Shown: positions 1 through 11,127, numbered from the stretch's first letter. The stretch is 64,000 nt of DNA from Lelliottia nimipressuralis (GCF_004402045.1 NZ_SOMG01000011.1:124001-188000), one strand, 5' to 3'. Program-made: numbers and translations. The notes: generated by a model from the sequence alone, not told the origin.

Positions 1-260
1 GTATCGCGGTGATGGATGAAGACATTCCAACCGCAACCGGTGTGAAAGTGGGGACCCCGTTTAGCGATCTCTATAAACAGGCGTTTGGCAACTGCACCAG
101 CGTGCCGTCTGACGACAAGGTTGCGGTGGAATGTAAGGCTGAAGGCAGCCAGCACATCAGCTACGTCTTTACCGGCACCTGGAGCGGCCCGGAAGGTTTG
201 ATGCCGTCTGACGACACCCTGAAGAGCTGGAAGGTGAGCAAAATTATCTGGCAGCAGTAA
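1..260 (+). CDS. yfeY: YfeY, RpoE-regulated lipoprotein (3' end only)
   Basis: The reading frame is open from the window edge (codons from base 3) and stops at 258-260, so this is the C-terminal part of a longer protein and its lipoprotein signal lies outside the window. The visible tail has two cysteines and an aromatic end (WKVSKIIWQQ). Identity rests on resemblance to E. coli YfeY, an envelope-stress (sigma E) lipoprotein of unknown function, and on its position directly before yfeX, as in E. coli. The first GTG and ATG (9 and 12) are internal codons, not the start. The family is established but its biochemical role is not known. Confidence 0.72.
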   Translation, partial: IAVMDEDIPTATGVKVGTPFSDLYKQAFGNCTSVPSDDKVAVECKAEGSQHISYVFTGTWSGPEGLMPSDDTLKSWKVSKIIWQQ

Positions 261-325
261 TTTGCGCCTGAACAAACCGCCTCGCTGAAATCCGGGTATA
301 ATACCCGCCATCCATGCCACGCTGA

Positions 326-1252
<927 letters not shown>

Positions 1253-1258
1253 TAAACT

Positions 1259-1311
1259 TTCTCCCTCTCCCTGTGGGAGAGGGCCGGGGTGAGGGCATCA
1301 GGCCGCACCCC
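1259..1311. repeat. Intergenic hairpin repeat, copy 1 (CCCTCTCCC family)
   Basis: A short palindrome (CCCTCTCCCTGTGGGAGAGGG, split here as CCCTCTCCC-TGT-GGGAGAGGG) is followed by a GGTGAGGGCA tail and GGCCGCACC. The same arrangement recurs at 52412-52460, again just downstream of a plus-strand gene. This marks it as a dispersed enterobacterial intergenic repeat rather than part of a gene. It may also act as an mRNA 3'-end hairpin for yfeX. Confidence 0.7.
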
Positions 1312-1334
1312 TTATTCCCTTTTCTGCTTCTAAA

Positions 1335-1425
1335 TCACCAAACGGTATATAAAACCGTTACTCCTTTGGTCCTCGTTATAAATATTATGACTATAAGATA
1401 GTCATCACATTTATAAGGGTGCGCA
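1335..1425 (+). promoter_or_regulatory. cysP promoter and probable CysB-binding region
   Basis: This AT-rich stretch directly upstream of cysP is unlike the GC-rich coding DNA around it. It contains TATAAATATTATG and a dyad (GACTATAAGATAGTC, 1390-1404). In E. coli and Salmonella the cysP promoter is activated by CysB with N-acetylserine from this position, and the block resembles the E. coli sequence. CysB sites are too degenerate to delimit by eye, so the exact box is inference. Confidence 0.55.
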
Positions 1426-2439
1426 ATGGCCGTTACTGTACTGAAAAAAGGAACTCTGGCGCTGGCAGGTCTACTGCTGGTGGCACAGGCGCAGGCGACT
1501 GAGCTGCTGAACAGTTCATATGACGTCTCCCGCGAGCTGTTTGCCGCCCTTAATCCACCGTTTGAACAGCAGTGGGCGAAAGAAAACAATGGCGATAAGC
1601 TGACCATTAAGCAGTCTCACGCCGGTTCATCCAAGCAGGCGCTTGCCATTCTTCAGGGACTGAAAGCGGACGTCGTGACCTACAACCAGGTCACTGACGT
1701 GCAGATCCTGCACGACAAAGGCAAGCTGATCCCGGCCGACTGGCAGAGCCGTCTGCCCAACAACAGCTCGCCGTTCTATTCCACCATGGGCTTCCTGGTG
1801 CGCAAGGGCAACCCGAAGAATATCCACGACTGGAGCGACCTGGTGCGTTCCGACGTGAAGCTGATTTTCCCGAACCCAAAAACCTCCGGTAACGCGCGTT
1901 ATACCTATTTAGCGGCGTGGGGGGCGGCGGACAAGGCTGACGGTAACGATAAAGCCAAAACCGAGCAGTTCATGACCCAGTTCCTGAAAAACGTCGAAGT
2001 GTTTGATACCGGCGGACGCGGAGCAACCACGACCTTCGCAGAACGCGGTTTGGGCGATGTGCTGATTAGCTTTGAATCAGAAGTGAATAACATCCGCAAA
2101 CAGTATGAAGCGCAGGGCTTTGAGGTGGTTATCCCGAAAACCAACATTCTGGCCGAGTTCCCGGTGGCGTGGGTGGATAAAAACGTGCAGGCAAACGGTA
2201 CCGAGAAAGCGGCAAAGGCCTATCTCAACTACCTGTACAGCCCGCAAGCGCAGACCATCATTACCGATTACTACTACCGCGTGAATAACCCGGACGTGAT
2301 GAACAAACTGAAAGACAAATTCCCGCAGACCGCGCTGTTCCGCGTGGAAGATCATTTCGGCTCCTGGCCTGATGTGATGAAAACGCATTTTGCCAGCGGC
2401 GGTGAGTTAGACAAATTGCTGGCGGCGGGGCATAAGTAA
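1426..2439 (+). CDS. cysP: CysP, periplasmic thiosulfate/sulfate-binding protein
   Basis: A 337-residue periplasmic solute-binding protein that delivers thiosulfate (and sulfate) to the CysUWA ABC transporter, the entry step of assimilatory sulfur uptake. The N-terminus is a typical Sec signal: basic start (LKK), a hydrophobic core and a likely cleavage after AQA at residue 24. The mature part matches the sulfate-binding family (PF13531-type fold), and the length is within one residue of the E. coli protein. It is the first gene of cysPUWA; its stop overlaps the cysU start (TAATG). Expression should depend on CysB and sulfur limitation. Confidence 0.97.
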   Translation: MAVTVLKKGTLALAGLLLVAQAQATELLNSSYDVSRELFAALNPPFEQQWAKENNGDKLTIKQSHAGSSKQALAILQGLKADVVTYNQVTDVQILHDKGKLIPADWQSRLPNNSSPFYSTMGFLVRKGNPKNIHDWSDLVRSDVKLIFPNPKTSGNARYTYLAAWGAADKADGNDKAKTEQFMTQFLKNVEVFDTGGRGATTTFAERGLGDVLISFESEVNNIRKQYEAQGFEVVIPKTNILAEFPVAWVDKNVQANGTEKAAKAYLNYLYSPQAQTIITDYYYRVNNPDVMNKLKDKFPQTALFRVEDHFGSWPDVMKTHFASGGELDKLLAAGHK

Positions 2440-3272
2440 TGTTTGCAGTATCGACTAAACGCGTGCTGCCGGGCTTTACCTTAAGCCTCGGAACCAGCCT
2501 GCTGTACGTCTGCCTGATTTTGCTTTTGCCGCTCAGCGCGCTGGTGATGCAGCTTGCGCAGATGAGCTGGACGCAGTACTGGGACGTGATCACCAACCCG
2601 CAGGTGGTGGCGGCCTATAAAGTGACGCTGCTGTCAGCGTTTGTCGCCTCCATTTTTAACGGCGTGTTTGGCCTGCTGATGGCGTGGATCTTAACCCGCT
2701 ATCGCTTCCCGGGCCGTACGCTGCTTGATGCACTGATGGATCTGCCGTTTGCGCTGCCGACGGCGGTTGCAGGCTTAACCCTTGCGTCGCTCTTCTCCGT
2801 GAACGGGTTGTACGGAGAGTGGCTGGCGAAATTCGACATCAAAGTGACTTATACCTGGCTCGGTATCGCGGTGGCGATGGCCTTTACCAGTATCCCGTTT
2901 GTGGTGCGTACCGTGCAGCCGGTGCTGGAAGAGTTGGGTCCGGAATACGAAGAAGCGGCGGAAACGCTGGGCGCTACGCGCTGGCAGAGCTTCCGCAAAG
3001 TGGTTCTGCCTGAGCTGTCGCCGGCGCTGATGGCGGGTGTTGCGCTGTCGTTTACCCGCAGCCTCGGTGAGTTCGGTGCGGTGATTTTTATCGCCGGGAA
3101 CATCGCCTGGAAAACGGAAGTGACCTCGCTGATGATTTTCATCCGTCTGCAGGAGTTTGATTATCCGGCGGCGAGCGCCATTGCTTCGGTGATCCTTGCG
3201 GCCTCGCTGCTGCTGTTGTACTCGATTAACACTCTGCAAAGTCGCTTTGGTCGACGTGTGGTAGGTCACTGA
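2439..3272 (+). CDS. cysU: CysU (CysT), sulfate/thiosulfate ABC permease
   Basis: This 277-residue inner-membrane permease forms the translocation pore with CysW. Several hydrophobic segments are evident. The cytoplasmic EAA loop that docks on CysA lies at about residues 171-191 (EEAAETLGATRWQSF). Its ATG overlaps the cysP stop and its own stop overlaps the cysW ATG (TGATG), so the subunits are probably translationally coupled. Confidence 0.97.
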   Translation: MFAVSTKRVLPGFTLSLGTSLLYVCLILLLPLSALVMQLAQMSWTQYWDVITNPQVVAAYKVTLLSAFVASIFNGVFGLLMAWILTRYRFPGRTLLDALMDLPFALPTAVAGLTLASLFSVNGLYGEWLAKFDIKVTYTWLGIAVAMAFTSIPFVVRTVQPVLEELGPEYEEAAETLGATRWQSFRKVVLPELSPALMAGVALSFTRSLGEFGAVIFIAGNIAWKTEVTSLMIFIRLQEFDYPAASAIASVILAASLLLLYSINTLQSRFGRRVVGH

Positions 3273-4147
3273 TGGCGGAAGTTACGCAATTGAAGCGATA
3301 CGATGCACCCCGTATCAACTGGGGTAAATGGTTTCTGATTGGGGCGGGCGTGCTGGTTTCCGCCTTTATTCTCGTCGTGCCGACGATTTATATCTTCGTT
3401 CAGGCGTTCAGCAAGGGGTTGATGCCTGCGCTGGAAAACCTGGCGAACCCGGATATGCTGCATGCCATCTGGCTGACCGTACTGATTGCATTGATCACCG
3501 TGCCGGTGAACCTGGTGTTCGGTACCTTGCTGGCCTGGCTGGTTACGCGCTTTAACTTCCCGGGACGTCAGCTGCTGCTGACCCTGCTGGATATTCCTTT
3601 TGCCGTGTCGCCGGTGGTGGCGGGCCTGGTCTATCTGCTCTTTTACGGCTCCAACGGCCCGTTGGGCGGCTGGCTGGATGAGCATAATCTGCAGATCATG
3701 TTCGCCTGGCCCGGCATGGTGCTGGTCACCATTTTCGTGACCTGTCCGTTTGTGGTGCGTGAACTGGTGCCGGTGATGTTAAGCCAGGGAAGCAACGAAG
3801 ACGAAGCGGCCGTGCTGCTGGGCGCGTCAGGCTGGCAGATGTTCCGTCGCGTGACGCTGCCGAATATTCGCTGGGCGCTGCTTTACGGCGTGGTGTTGAC
3901 CAATGCCCGCGCGATTGGTGAGTTCGGTGCCGTTTCCGTCGTCTCCGGCTCCATTCGGGGTGAAACCCTGTCGCTGCCGTTACAGATCGAGTTACTGCAG
4001 CAGGACTACAACACCATCGGCTCGTTTACTGCCGCAGCGTTGCTGACGCTGATGGCTATTTTGACCCTGTTTTTGAAGAGTGTGGTGCAGTGGCGTTTAG
4101 AAAATCAGGAAAAACGTCAGCATCAGGAGGGAAATCATGAGCATTGA
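3272..4147 (+). CDS. cysW: CysW, sulfate/thiosulfate ABC permease
   Basis: The second permease subunit, 291 residues, paralogous to CysU. It has a long N-terminal transmembrane helix around residues 17-40, further membrane spans, and the EAA loop ([15 protein letters not shown]). The last 11 bases overlap the start of cysA in another frame, a usual arrangement for transporter operons. The charged C-terminal tail (EKRQHQEG) encodes the ribosome-binding AGGAGGG for cysA. Confidence 0.97.
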   Translation: MAEVTQLKRYDAPRINWGKWFLIGAGVLVSAFILVVPTIYIFVQAFSKGLMPALENLANPDMLHAIWLTVLIALITVPVNLVFGTLLAWLVTRFNFPGRQLLLTLLDIPFAVSPVVAGLVYLLFYGSNGPLGGWLDEHNLQIMFAWPGMVLVTIFVTCPFVVRELVPVMLSQGSNEDEAAVLLGASGWQMFRRVTLPNIRWALLYGVVLTNARAIGEFGAVSVVSGSIRGETLSLPLQIELLQQDYNTIGSFTAAALLTLMAILTLFLKSVVQWRLENQEKRQHQEGNHEH

Positions 4148-5231
4148 GATTGCCAATATTAAGAAGTCTTTTGGTCGCACCCAGGTGCTGAATGATATCT
4201 CGCTGGATATCCCTTCCGGACAAATGGTGGCACTGCTGGGGCCGTCTGGCTCGGGTAAAACCACGTTGCTGCGTATTATTGCCGGACTTGAGCATCAGAC
4301 CAGTGGGCACATCCGCTTCCACGGCACCGACGTGAGCCGCCTGCATGCCCGGGACCGTAAGGTTGGATTTGTGTTCCAGCATTACGCGCTGTTCCGCCAC
4401 ATGACCGTGTACGACAACATCGCATTTGGCCTGACCGTGCTGCCGCGTCGCGAGCGCCCGAATGCGGCGGCCATTAAAGCGAAAGTGACCAAACTGCTCG
4501 AGATGGTGCAGCTGGCTCACCTGGCGGACCGTTTCCCGGCGCAGCTTTCTGGCGGGCAGAAACAGCGCGTGGCGCTGGCGCGTGCGTTAGCCGTTGAACC
4601 GCAAATTCTGCTGCTGGATGAACCCTTCGGCGCGCTGGATGCGCAGGTGCGTAAAGAGCTGCGTCGCTGGCTGCGACAGCTCCATGAAGAGCTGAAATTC
4701 ACCAGCGTCTTCGTGACCCACGATCAGGAAGAGGCGATGGAAGTCGCGGACTGCGTGGTGGTCATGAGCCAGGGCAACATTGAGCAGGTTGACGAGCCAG
4801 AGCAGCTCTGGCGTGAACCGGCGACCCGTTTTGTGCTGGAGTTTATGGGTGAAGTGAACCGTCTGCAGGGCACCATTCGTGGCGGACAATTCCACGTGGG
4901 GGCGCACCGCTGGCCGCTGGGCTATACCTCCGCGCATCAGGGGCCGGTCGATCTGTTCCTGCGCCCGTGGGAAGTGGACGTGAGCCGTAGAACCAGCCTG
5001 GATTCACCGCTGCCGGTGCAGGTGCTGGAAGCTAGCCCTAAAGGGCACTACACACAATTGGTGGTACAACCGCTGGGCTGGTATACCGAGCCGCTGACCG
5101 TGGTTATGCGCGACGACGTTCCACCGCACCGGGGAGAGCGACTGTTTGTCGGTCTGCAGCATGCCCGTATTTATCACGGGAAGGAACGTATCGAGACGCG
5201 CGAGGATATTGCTCTGGCGGAGTCAGCCTGA
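4137..5231 (+). CDS. cysA: CysA, sulfate/thiosulfate ABC transporter ATPase
   Basis: A 364-residue ATPase of the CysUWA importer. Visible motifs are Walker [10 protein letters not shown] (residues 35-43), Q-loop around FVFQHYA, signature LSGGQKQR (137-144) and Walker B ILLLDEP (157-163) followed by the switch histidine in THDQEE. Beyond about residue 240 lies the C-terminal regulatory (TOBE-like) domain typical of CysA/MalK-type ATPases. The gene overlaps cysW by 11 bases, and a hairpin terminator follows. Confidence 0.98.
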   Translation: MSIEIANIKKSFGRTQVLNDISLDIPSGQMVALLGPSGSGKTTLLRIIAGLEHQTSGHIRFHGTDVSRLHARDRKVGFVFQHYALFRHMTVYDNIAFGLTVLPRRERPNAAAIKAKVTKLLEMVQLAHLADRFPAQLSGGQKQRVALARALAVEPQILLLDEPFGALDAQVRKELRRWLRQLHEELKFTSVFVTHDQEEAMEVADCVVVMSQGNIEQVDEPEQLWREPATRFVLEFMGEVNRLQGTIRGGQFHVGAHRWPLGYTSAHQGPVDLFLRPWEVDVSRRTSLDSPLPVQVLEASPKGHYTQLVVQPLGWYTEPLTVVMRDDVPPHRGERLFVGLQHARIYHGKERIETREDIALAESA

Positions 5232-5252
5232 TAGGTTATTGAGTATGTTTTC

Positions 5253-5284
5253 GCCCGGTGGCGTAATGCTTACCGGGCTTTTTA
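5253..5284 (+). terminator. Hairpin terminator between cysA and cysM
   Basis: GCCCGGT pairs with ACCGGGC around a 12-base loop and is followed by CTTTTTATT. This is a plausible partial rho-independent terminator, or a single REP-like unit, lying between cysA and cysM. It would allow cysM to be expressed at a lower or separate level. Confidence 0.65.
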
Positions 5285-5297
5285 TTGAGTAAAAATC

Positions 5298-6209
5298 GTG
5301 AATACACTCGAACACACCATCGGCAACACACCGCTGGTCAAACTTCAGCGCATGGGGCCGGATAACGGCAGCGAAATCTGGGTCAAACTCGAAGGCAATA
5401 ACCCGGCGGGGTCGGTGAAAGACCGTGCGGCGCTGTCGATGATTGTCCAGGCCGAAAAACGCGGAGAAATTAAGCCAGGCGACGTGCTGATTGAGGCCAC
5501 CAGCGGCAACACCGGTATCGCCCTGGCGATGATTGCAGCGCTGAAAGGCTACCGCATGAAGTTGCTGATGCCGGATAACATGAGCCAGGAGCGCCGTGCC
5601 GCGATGCGTGCCTACGGGGCCGAACTGATTCTGGTGACCAAAGAGCAGGGAATGGAAGGCGCGCGCGACCTGGCGTTAGAAATGGCCGAGCGCGGTGAAG
5701 GTAAACTCCTCGATCAGTTCAACAATCCGGACAACCCGTACGCGCACTACACCACCACCGGCCCGGAAATCTGGCAGCAGACCGACGGACGGATCACCCA
5801 TTTTGTCTCCAGCATGGGCACCACCGGCACCATTACCGGGGTATCGCGTTTTCTGCGCGAGCAGGAAAAAGCCGTCACCATTGTTGGCCTGCAGCCGGAA
5901 GAGGGGAGCAGCATTCCGGGTATTCGCCGCTGGCCTGCGGAGTATATGCCCGGCATCTTTAATGCGCAGCTGGTGGATCAGGTGCTGGATCTTCATCAGC
6001 GCGAGGCGGAAAATACCATGCGTGAGCTGGCCGTGCGCGAAGGTATCTTCTGCGGCGTCAGCTCGGGCGGCGCGGTAGAGGGTGCCATTCGGGTTGCGCA
6101 GGCAAACCCGGGAGCGGTGGTGGTGGCGATTATTTGCGATCGCGGCGATCGCTATCTGTCTACCGGCGTCTTTGGTGAAGAGAGTTATTCGCAGGGGGCG
6201 GGGATTTAA
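5298..6209 (+). CDS. cysM: CysM, O-acetylserine sulfhydrylase B (cysteine synthase B)
   Basis: A 303-residue PLP-dependent enzyme that makes cysteine from O-acetylserine and sulfide, and S-sulfocysteine from thiosulfate. The PLP lysine sits in [10 protein letters not shown] (Lys41), the phosphate-binding loop is SGNTG (about 69-73), and the glycine-rich SSMGTTGT loop follows. The start is GTG at 5298, giving an N-terminus ([15 protein letters not shown]) collinear with E. coli CysM and the same length. The ribosome site is weak. Its place behind the thiosulfate transporter fits the role of CysM in thiosulfate use. A second isozyme, cysK, lies at 10 kb. Confidence 0.97.
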   Translation: MNTLEHTIGNTPLVKLQRMGPDNGSEIWVKLEGNNPAGSVKDRAALSMIVQAEKRGEIKPGDVLIEATSGNTGIALAMIAALKGYRMKLLMPDNMSQERRAAMRAYGAELILVTKEQGMEGARDLALEMAERGEGKLLDQFNNPDNPYAHYTTTGPEIWQQTDGRITHFVSSMGTTGTITGVSRFLREQEKAVTIVGLQPEEGSSIPGIRRWPAEYMPGIFNAQLVDQVLDLHQREAENTMRELAVREGIFCGVSSGGAVEGAIRVAQANPGAVVVAIICDRGDRYLSTGVFGEESYSQGAGI

Positions 6210-6214
6210 GCGTC

Positions 6215-7051
6215 ATGGAGATGATTCTATTCCGGGATAATACCCGGGCGCAGCAAACCGATATTGTCGCGGTGCAGTCGCAGGTGGTTTACGGCAGCGT
6301 GGGGAACAGTATTGCGGTACCAAATATTCGTACCCACAGGCTGAACGTTACCGCCGTGCCGACGGTGCTGTTTAGCAACACGCCACACTATGACACCTTC
6401 TACGGTGGGGTGATCCCCGACGAGTGGTTCAGCGGCTACCTTAAGGCGCTGGAAGAGCGCGAGATCCTGCGCGAGCTTAAAGCAGTCACCACCGGCTATA
6501 TGGGCAGCGCCAGCCAGATCGCCCTGCTGGCACAGTGGCTGAAGGCGGTGAAAGTGCAGCATCCTGACCTGCTGGTGCTGGTCGACCCGGTTATCGGCGA
6601 TATCGACAGCGGGATGTACGTGAAGCCCGATATTCCGCAAGCGTATCGGGAGCACCTGCTGCCGCTGGCGCAGGGGATTACGCCAAACGTCTATGAACTG
6701 GAAGTGCTAAGCGGCAAACCGTGCCGCACGCCGGAAAGCGCCATCGCGGCGGCTCAGGGATTGCTCTCCGATACCCTGAAATGGGTGGCGATCACCAGCG
6801 CGCCGGTCGCTGACGACCCGCAAAACATCCACGTGGTGCTGGTGACGCATGAGGGCGTTACCGTCAGCGCGCATCCGCGCGTAGAAACCGATCTGAAAGG
6901 AACGGGCGATCTGTTCTGTTCAGAACTGGTGAGCGGAATCGTTGAGGGGAAAACCGTTGCCGATGCCATTCGCATGGCCGGCGATCGGGTCACCGACGTG
7001 ATGCTGTATACGCAGACGAAAGGGTACGATGAGCTTATCCTCCCCGCATAA
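6215..7051 (+). CDS. pdxK: PdxK, pyridoxine/pyridoxal/pyridoxamine kinase
   Basis: A 278-residue ribokinase-family kinase that phosphorylates B6 vitamers to give PLP. Family features visible are the N-terminal [12 protein letters not shown], the substrate-loop region VDPVIGD, and the catalytic anion hole DLKGTGDLF, whose Asp is the base. The N-terminus is about one residue shorter than the E. coli protein and the C-terminus a few residues shorter. It begins five bases after the cysM stop, so co-transcription is likely. That is biologically neat, since CysM needs PLP. The alternative ATG at 6221 is equally possible. Confidence 0.94.
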   Translation: MEMILFRDNTRAQQTDIVAVQSQVVYGSVGNSIAVPNIRTHRLNVTAVPTVLFSNTPHYDTFYGGVIPDEWFSGYLKALEEREILRELKAVTTGYMGSASQIALLAQWLKAVKVQHPDLLVLVDPVIGDIDSGMYVKPDIPQAYREHLLPLAQGITPNVYELEVLSGKPCRTPESAIAAAQGLLSDTLKWVAITSAPVADDPQNIHVVLVTHEGVTVSAHPRVETDLKGTGDLFCSELVSGIVEGKTVADAIRMAGDRVTDVMLYTQTKGYDELILPA

Positions 7052-7053
7052 AC

Positions 7054-7081
7054 AAAAATGGCGCCCGAAGGCGCCATTTTT
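7054..7081. terminator. Bidirectional terminator between pdxK and crr
   Basis: A near-perfect palindrome, AAAAATGGCGCC-CGAA-GGCGCCATTTTT, gives a GC stem with A/T runs on both sides. It can end both the cysM-pdxK transcript and the opposing ptsHI-crr transcript. Confidence 0.92.
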
Positions 7082-7095
7082 CTGTGCGGCAAGAA

Positions 7096-7605
7096 TTACT
7101 TCTTGATGCGGATAACCGGGGTTTCACCCACGGTGACGCTGCCAGACAGTTTGATCAGTTCTTTGATTTCGTCCATGTTGGAGATAACAACCGGTGTCAG
7201 GGTAGACTTGGCTTTTTCTTCCAGCAGTGGCAGATCGAATTCAATGACCGGGTCGCCAACTTTAACACGCTGGCCTTCTTCCGCGATACGTTTGAAGCCT
7301 TCGCCTTTCAGTTCAACGGTGTCGATACCGAAGTGAACGAACAGTTCGATACCGCTATCAGATTCGATAGAGAACGCATGGTTGGTTTCAAAAATTTTAC
7401 CGATGGTGCCGTCAACTGGAGCAACCATTTTGTTGCCAGTTGGTTTGATAGCAATGCCATCACCAACGATTTTCTCAGCAAACACTACATCCGGCACGTC
7501 TTCGATGTTGACGATCTCGCCGGAGAGCGGAGCAACAATCTCAATAGTTCCGGAGTCTTTCTTATCATCAGAAACCAGAGATTTCAGTTTATCGAACAAA
7601 CCCAT
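7096..7605 (-). CDS. crr: EIIA-Glc (Crr), glucose PTS component and regulator
   Basis: A 169-residue cytoplasmic phosphocarrier that takes phosphate from HPr for glucose uptake. In its two phosphorylation states it regulates adenylate cyclase and non-PTS permeases (inducer exclusion). The two active-site histidines are His76 and His91 by this numbering ([13 protein letters not shown] holds the phosphorylated one). Its length and sequence are essentially those of E. coli. It is the last gene of ptsHI-crr, 40 bases after ptsI, with a good ribosome site (AGGAGA). Confidence 0.99.
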   Translation of the reverse strand: MGLFDKLKSLVSDDKKDSGTIEIVAPLSGEIVNIEDVPDVVFAEKIVGDGIAIKPTGNKMVAPVDGTIGKIFETNHAFSIESDSGIELFVHFGIDTVELKGEGFKRIAEEGQRVKVGDPVIEFDLPLLEEKAKSTLTPVVISNMDEIKELIKLSGSVTVGETPVIRIKK

Positions 7606-7645
7606 GATCTTCTCCTAAGCAGTAATTTGGGCCGCATCTCGTGGA

Positions 7646-9373
7646 TTAGCAGATTGTTTTTTCTTCAATGAACTTGTTAACCAGCGTCATTAACTCGTCC
7701 GTTGTCGGTTGAGCAAGAGCCTGCTCTGCTAACACCTTCGCATCTTCGAAGTTCGTGTTACGGATAATCTTCTTAATGCGCGGGATGGAAATGGCGCTCA
7801 TAGAGAATTCGTCCAGACCCATACCCAGCAACAGAAGTGTAGCACGTTCGTCGCCTGCAAGCTCACCACACATGCCAGTCCATTTACCTTCTGCATGAGA
7901 AGCATCAATAACTTGCTTGATCAAGTTCAGTACGGACGGTGACATTGGCTGGTAGAGATGTGAAATCATATCATTACCACGGTCAACTGCCAGGGTGTAC
8001 TGCGTTAAATCATTGGTACCGATACTAAAGAAATCAACTTCTTTGGCTAAATGACGCGCAATGGTCGCGGCCGCAGGTGTTTCCACCATCACGCCGATCT
8101 CGATTGACTCGTCAAACGCTTTACCTTCGTCACGCAGTTCCTGTTTGTAGATTTCGATCTCTTTCTTCAGTGCACGCACTTCTTCAACAGAGATGATCAT
8201 CGGGAACATGATGCGCAGTTTACCGAAAGCGGAGGCACGCAGGATCGCGCGAACCTGGTCACGCAGGATCTCTTTACGATCCATCGCGATACGGATTGCA
8301 CGCCAGCCCAGGAACGGGTTCTCTTCTTTCGGGAAGTTCATGTACGGCAGCTCTTTGTCGCCACCGATGTCCATGGTACGGACGATAACGGCCTGAGAGC
8401 CACAGGCTTCAGCCACCGCTTTGTATGCCGCAAACTGCTCTTCTTCAGTTGGCAGGGCGTCACGGTCCATGAACAGGAATTCAGTACGATAGAGACCTAC
8501 ACCTTCCGCACCGTTACGCTCAGCGCCATCAACGTCGCGGACGGTACCGATATTCGCGCACACTTCTACCTGATGGCCGTCAAGGGTGATGGCTGGCAGG
8601 TCTTTCAGTTTAGCGAGTTCCGCTTTTTCAGTCGCAACCTGCTCCTGAACCGCGCGCAGTTTATCGATCTCTTCGTTGGTTGGGTTGACGTAAACCAGAT
8701 TGTTTACGGCATCCAGAATCAGATAGTCGCCGTTTTTCACCTGAGAGGTGACGCTGCCGGTACCCACGATGGCAGGCAGTTCCAGAGAACGCGCCATGAT
8801 AGAGGTGTGAGAGGTACGGCCACCCGCATCAGTGATGAAACCGAGCACCTTTTTCAGGTTCAGCTGTGCGGTTTCAGACGGGGTGAGGTCAGCGGCAACC
8901 AGGATAACTTCATCCTGAATCGCGCTCAGGTCGATAATGGCCAGACCCAGGATGTTGCGCAGCAGGCGCTTACCGATGTCACGTACGTCAGCCGCACGCT
9001 CTTTCAGGTATTCATCATCCAGTTCTTCCAGGGCAGTTGCCTGACCTTCGATAACTTCATGCGCAGCCGCGTCGGCCGTCATGCCTTTATCTTTAATCAG
9101 GGCTATGATTTCCTGCTCCAGCTCCTCATCTTCGAGCAGCATGATGTGCCCTTCGAAGATGGCTTCTTTTTCTTCACCGAAAGTTTCGCCAGCTTTAGTC
9201 TTGATTGCTTCCAGTTGCGCAGATGCCTTGGCACGACCGCTCAGAAAACGTTCAACTTCCTGATCAACCTTGTCGGCAGAAATTTTTTTCCGGTCGATGA
9301 CGATCTCGTCTTCTTTCAGCAGCAGTGCTTTGCCGAAAGCGATACCCGGGGATGCTAAAATGCCTGAAATCAT
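7646..9373 (-). CDS. ptsI: PtsI, PTS enzyme I
   Basis: A 575-residue phosphoenolpyruvate:protein phosphotransferase that starts the PTS chain by phosphorylating HPr. The N-terminal HPr-binding domain carries the phosphorylated histidine in GGRTSHTSI (His189). The C-terminal PEP-binding TIM barrel carries the catalytic cysteine in GMCGELAGD near residue 502. Its length is identical to the E. coli enzyme. It sits between ptsH and crr, 44 bases after ptsH. Confidence 0.99.
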   Translation of the reverse strand: MISGILASPGIAFGKALLLKEDEIVIDRKKISADKVDQEVERFLSGRAKASAQLEAIKTKAGETFGEEKEAIFEGHIMLLEDEELEQEIIALIKDKGMTADAAAHEVIEGQATALEELDDEYLKERAADVRDIGKRLLRNILGLAIIDLSAIQDEVILVAADLTPSETAQLNLKKVLGFITDAGGRTSHTSIMARSLELPAIVGTGSVTSQVKNGDYLILDAVNNLVYVNPTNEEIDKLRAVQEQVATEKAELAKLKDLPAITLDGHQVEVCANIGTVRDVDGAERNGAEGVGLYRTEFLFMDRDALPTEEEQFAAYKAVAEACGSQAVIVRTMDIGGDKELPYMNFPKEENPFLGWRAIRIAMDRKEILRDQVRAILRASAFGKLRIMFPMIISVEEVRALKKEIEIYKQELRDEGKAFDESIEIGVMVETPAAATIARHLAKEVDFFSIGTNDLTQYTLAVDRGNDMISHLYQPMSPSVLNLIKQVIDASHAEGKWTGMCGELAGDERATLLLLGMGLDEFSMSAISIPRIKKIIRNTNFEDAKVLAEQALAQPTTDELMTLVNKFIEEKTIC

Positions 9374-9417
9374 AACCCTACCTTACTTGTGACTGATATT
9401 TAAAAGAACCCGGAAAC

Positions 9418-9675
9418 TTACTCGAGCTCAGCCATCAGTTTTACCAGATGCTCAACTGCTTTCTGCTCGTCTTCACCTTCCGCAGAGATGGTGACTACGG
9501 TGCCCTGAGTCAGGCCCAGAGTCTGCAGTTTGAACAGGCTTTTTGCGCTGGCGCTTTTGCCGTTGGAAGTCACAGTGATTTCAGAAGTGAAGCCTTTCGC
9601 TTCTTTAACAAACTGAGCAGCAGGGCGGGTGTGCAGACCGTTCGGAGCGGTAATGGTAACTTCTTGCTGGAACAT
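9418..9675 (-). CDS. ptsH: HPr (PtsH), phosphocarrier protein
   Basis: An 85-residue general PTS phosphocarrier. Phosphorylation site His15 lies in NGLHTRPA, and the regulatory Ser46 equivalent lies in AKSLFKLQT. It is the first gene of the ptsH-ptsI-crr operon. The ribosome site (TTGGGGAAATACA) and leader resemble those of E. coli. Confidence 0.99.
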
Positions 9676-9942
9676 TGTATTTCCCCAACTTATAGGTTTA
9701 GTGTTGTGGAACTAAAGTCTAGCCTGGCGACTGAACTTTAGCCTGTATTGTTAGCGCTGACGTTTCGATCGTCATTAAACATTATGCAGCGAAAGCAAGA
9801 CTTGAACCAAATCATAAAATCGATTCAGCAAGGCTATTTCGTTCACTGATTAATTTCACGCATCAAAATAATTGCTGGTTTAAATACCAGACCCAACGGG
9901 GTGAAGCAATGCCAGGAGGGGTAAAAGTTTGAAGCAGGCCAC
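9676..9942 (-). other. ptsH upstream regulatory region
   Basis: This non-coding interval of about 270 bases lies between ptsH and the cysK terminator and shows no convincing ORF. It should hold the multiple ptsH promoters known in E. coli. One candidate is listed separately; a second promoter nearer the gene (TAGACT element around 9716-9721) is possible but not certain. Confidence 0.5.
9781..9816 (-). promoter_or_regulatory. Candidate ptsH promoter with overlapping CRP-like site
   Basis: Read on the minus strand there is a -35-like TTGGTT (9805-9810), an 18-base spacer and a -10-like CATAAT (9781-9786). The half-conserved CRP-type element TATGA-N6-TCAAG (9801-9816) overlaps the -35. E. coli ptsH is CRP-activated, so this is plausible, but the match is imperfect. 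Confidence 0.35.
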
Positions 9943-9970
9943 AAAAAAGCACCTGAAAAGGTGCTTTTTT
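9943..9970. terminator. Terminator downstream of cysK
   Basis: AAAAAAGCACCT-GAAA-AGGTGCTTTTTT is a symmetric rho-independent hairpin with U-tracts in both directions. It lies directly beyond the cysK stop codon (minus strand). Confidence 0.92.
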
Positions 9971-9992
9971 ACGCGTTATTAACATGCTGGCA

Positions 9993-10964
9993 TTACTGTT
10001 GCAGCTCTTTTTCAGTAAAGAGATCGGCAAACAGTGCGGTGCTCAAGTAACGCTCACCCGAAGAAGGAAGGATAACCACAATATTCTTGTTGGTAAAGGC
10101 TTCGTCTTCCTGAAGTTTGAGCGCTGCCGCAACAGCTGCACCGGAAGAGATACCCGCCAGAATGCCTTCTTCATCCATCAGGCGACGCGCGGTAGAGATG
10201 GCTTCTTCGTTAGTGATGGTAACCACTTTGTCGATCAGTTTCAGATCCAGGTTGCCCGGAATGAAGCCTGCGCCGATACCCTGAATTTTGTGCGGGCCTG
10301 GTTTGAGCTCTTCGCCCGCAAGTGCCTGAGTGATAACCGGTGAGTCAGTCGGTTCAACCGCAACGGTGATCAGGTCTTTTTTACCTTTTGTGCCTTTAAT
10401 ATAGCGCGACACGCCGGTCAGCGTACCGCCGGTACCCACGCCGGAGATAAAGACGTCAACCTGGCCGTCGGTATCTTCCCAGATTTCCGGACCGGTGGTC
10501 TTTTCGTGAATTTCCGGGTTAGCCGGGTTGCTGAACTGCTGCAGCAGAAGATATTTCGCCGGATCGCTGGCAACAATCTCTTCGGCTTTCTGAATGGCGC
10601 CTTTCATGCCTTTCGCGCCTTCGGTCAGCACCAGGTTCGCGCCAAGCGCTTTAAGCAGTTTGCGACGCTCGATGCTCATGGTTTCTGGCATGGTCAGCGT
10701 CAGCTTGTAGCCACGCGCGGCAGCCACATAGGCCAGCGCGATACCGGTATTGCCGCTGGTCGGTTCCACCAGCTCAACGCCCGGCTTCAGTACGCCACGT
10801 TTTTCAGCATCCCAAATCATGTTTGCACCGATACGGCATTTTACGCTGAAGCTCGGGTTACGTGATTCGACCTTCGCCAGAATGCGTCCATTACCGATAC
10901 GGTTCAGTCGAACCAGGGGCGTATGACCGATAGTCAGCGAGTTGTCTTCATAAATCTTACTCAT
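9993..10964 (-). CDS. cysK: CysK, O-acetylserine sulfhydrylase A (cysteine synthase A)
   Basis: A 323-residue PLP enzyme, the main cysteine synthase, which forms the cysteine synthase complex with CysE. The PLP lysine is Lys42 in NPSFSVKCR, and the phosphate loop is SGNTG. Its length equals the E. coli enzyme. It is a paralog of CysM in this window but the two differ clearly at the active-site loop (NPSFSVK against NPAGSVK). It is probably monocistronic and CysB-activated, with cysZ upstream on the same strand. Confidence 0.98.
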   Translation of the reverse strand: MSKIYEDNSLTIGHTPLVRLNRIGNGRILAKVESRNPSFSVKCRIGANMIWDAEKRGVLKPGVELVEPTSGNTGIALAYVAAARGYKLTLTMPETMSIERRKLLKALGANLVLTEGAKGMKGAIQKAEEIVASDPAKYLLLQQFSNPANPEIHEKTTGPEIWEDTDGQVDVFISGVGTGGTLTGVSRYIKGTKGKKDLITVAVEPTDSPVITQALAGEELKPGPHKIQGIGAGFIPGNLDLKLIDKVVTITNEEAISTARRLMDEEGILAGISSGAAVAAALKLQEDEAFTNKNIVVILPSSGERYLSTALFADLFTEKELQQ

Positions 10965-11127
10965 GGCCTGTCCTTAACTGTATGAAATTGGGATACCGAC
11001 CCAGCATACCTGCTAAGCAGGTAGGGGGAAGTAAGGAATTCGCATATCTATATACTGCAAGGAAATAATGGGGATCAGTATGGAATAAGGGAGAGCATAA
11101 GCCCTCCCTCATTTACACAGTTTTGCA

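Noticed and set aside
8573..9358. 261-codon plus-strand frame opposite ptsI
   Set aside because: Lies entirely antisense to the unmistakable ptsI gene and has no family resemblance; a shadow of high-GC codon structure.
9993..10964. cysK considered as a duplicate of cysM by recent gene duplication
   Set aside because: The two proteins differ widely and each matches its own E. coli ortholog, so they are ancient isozymes.
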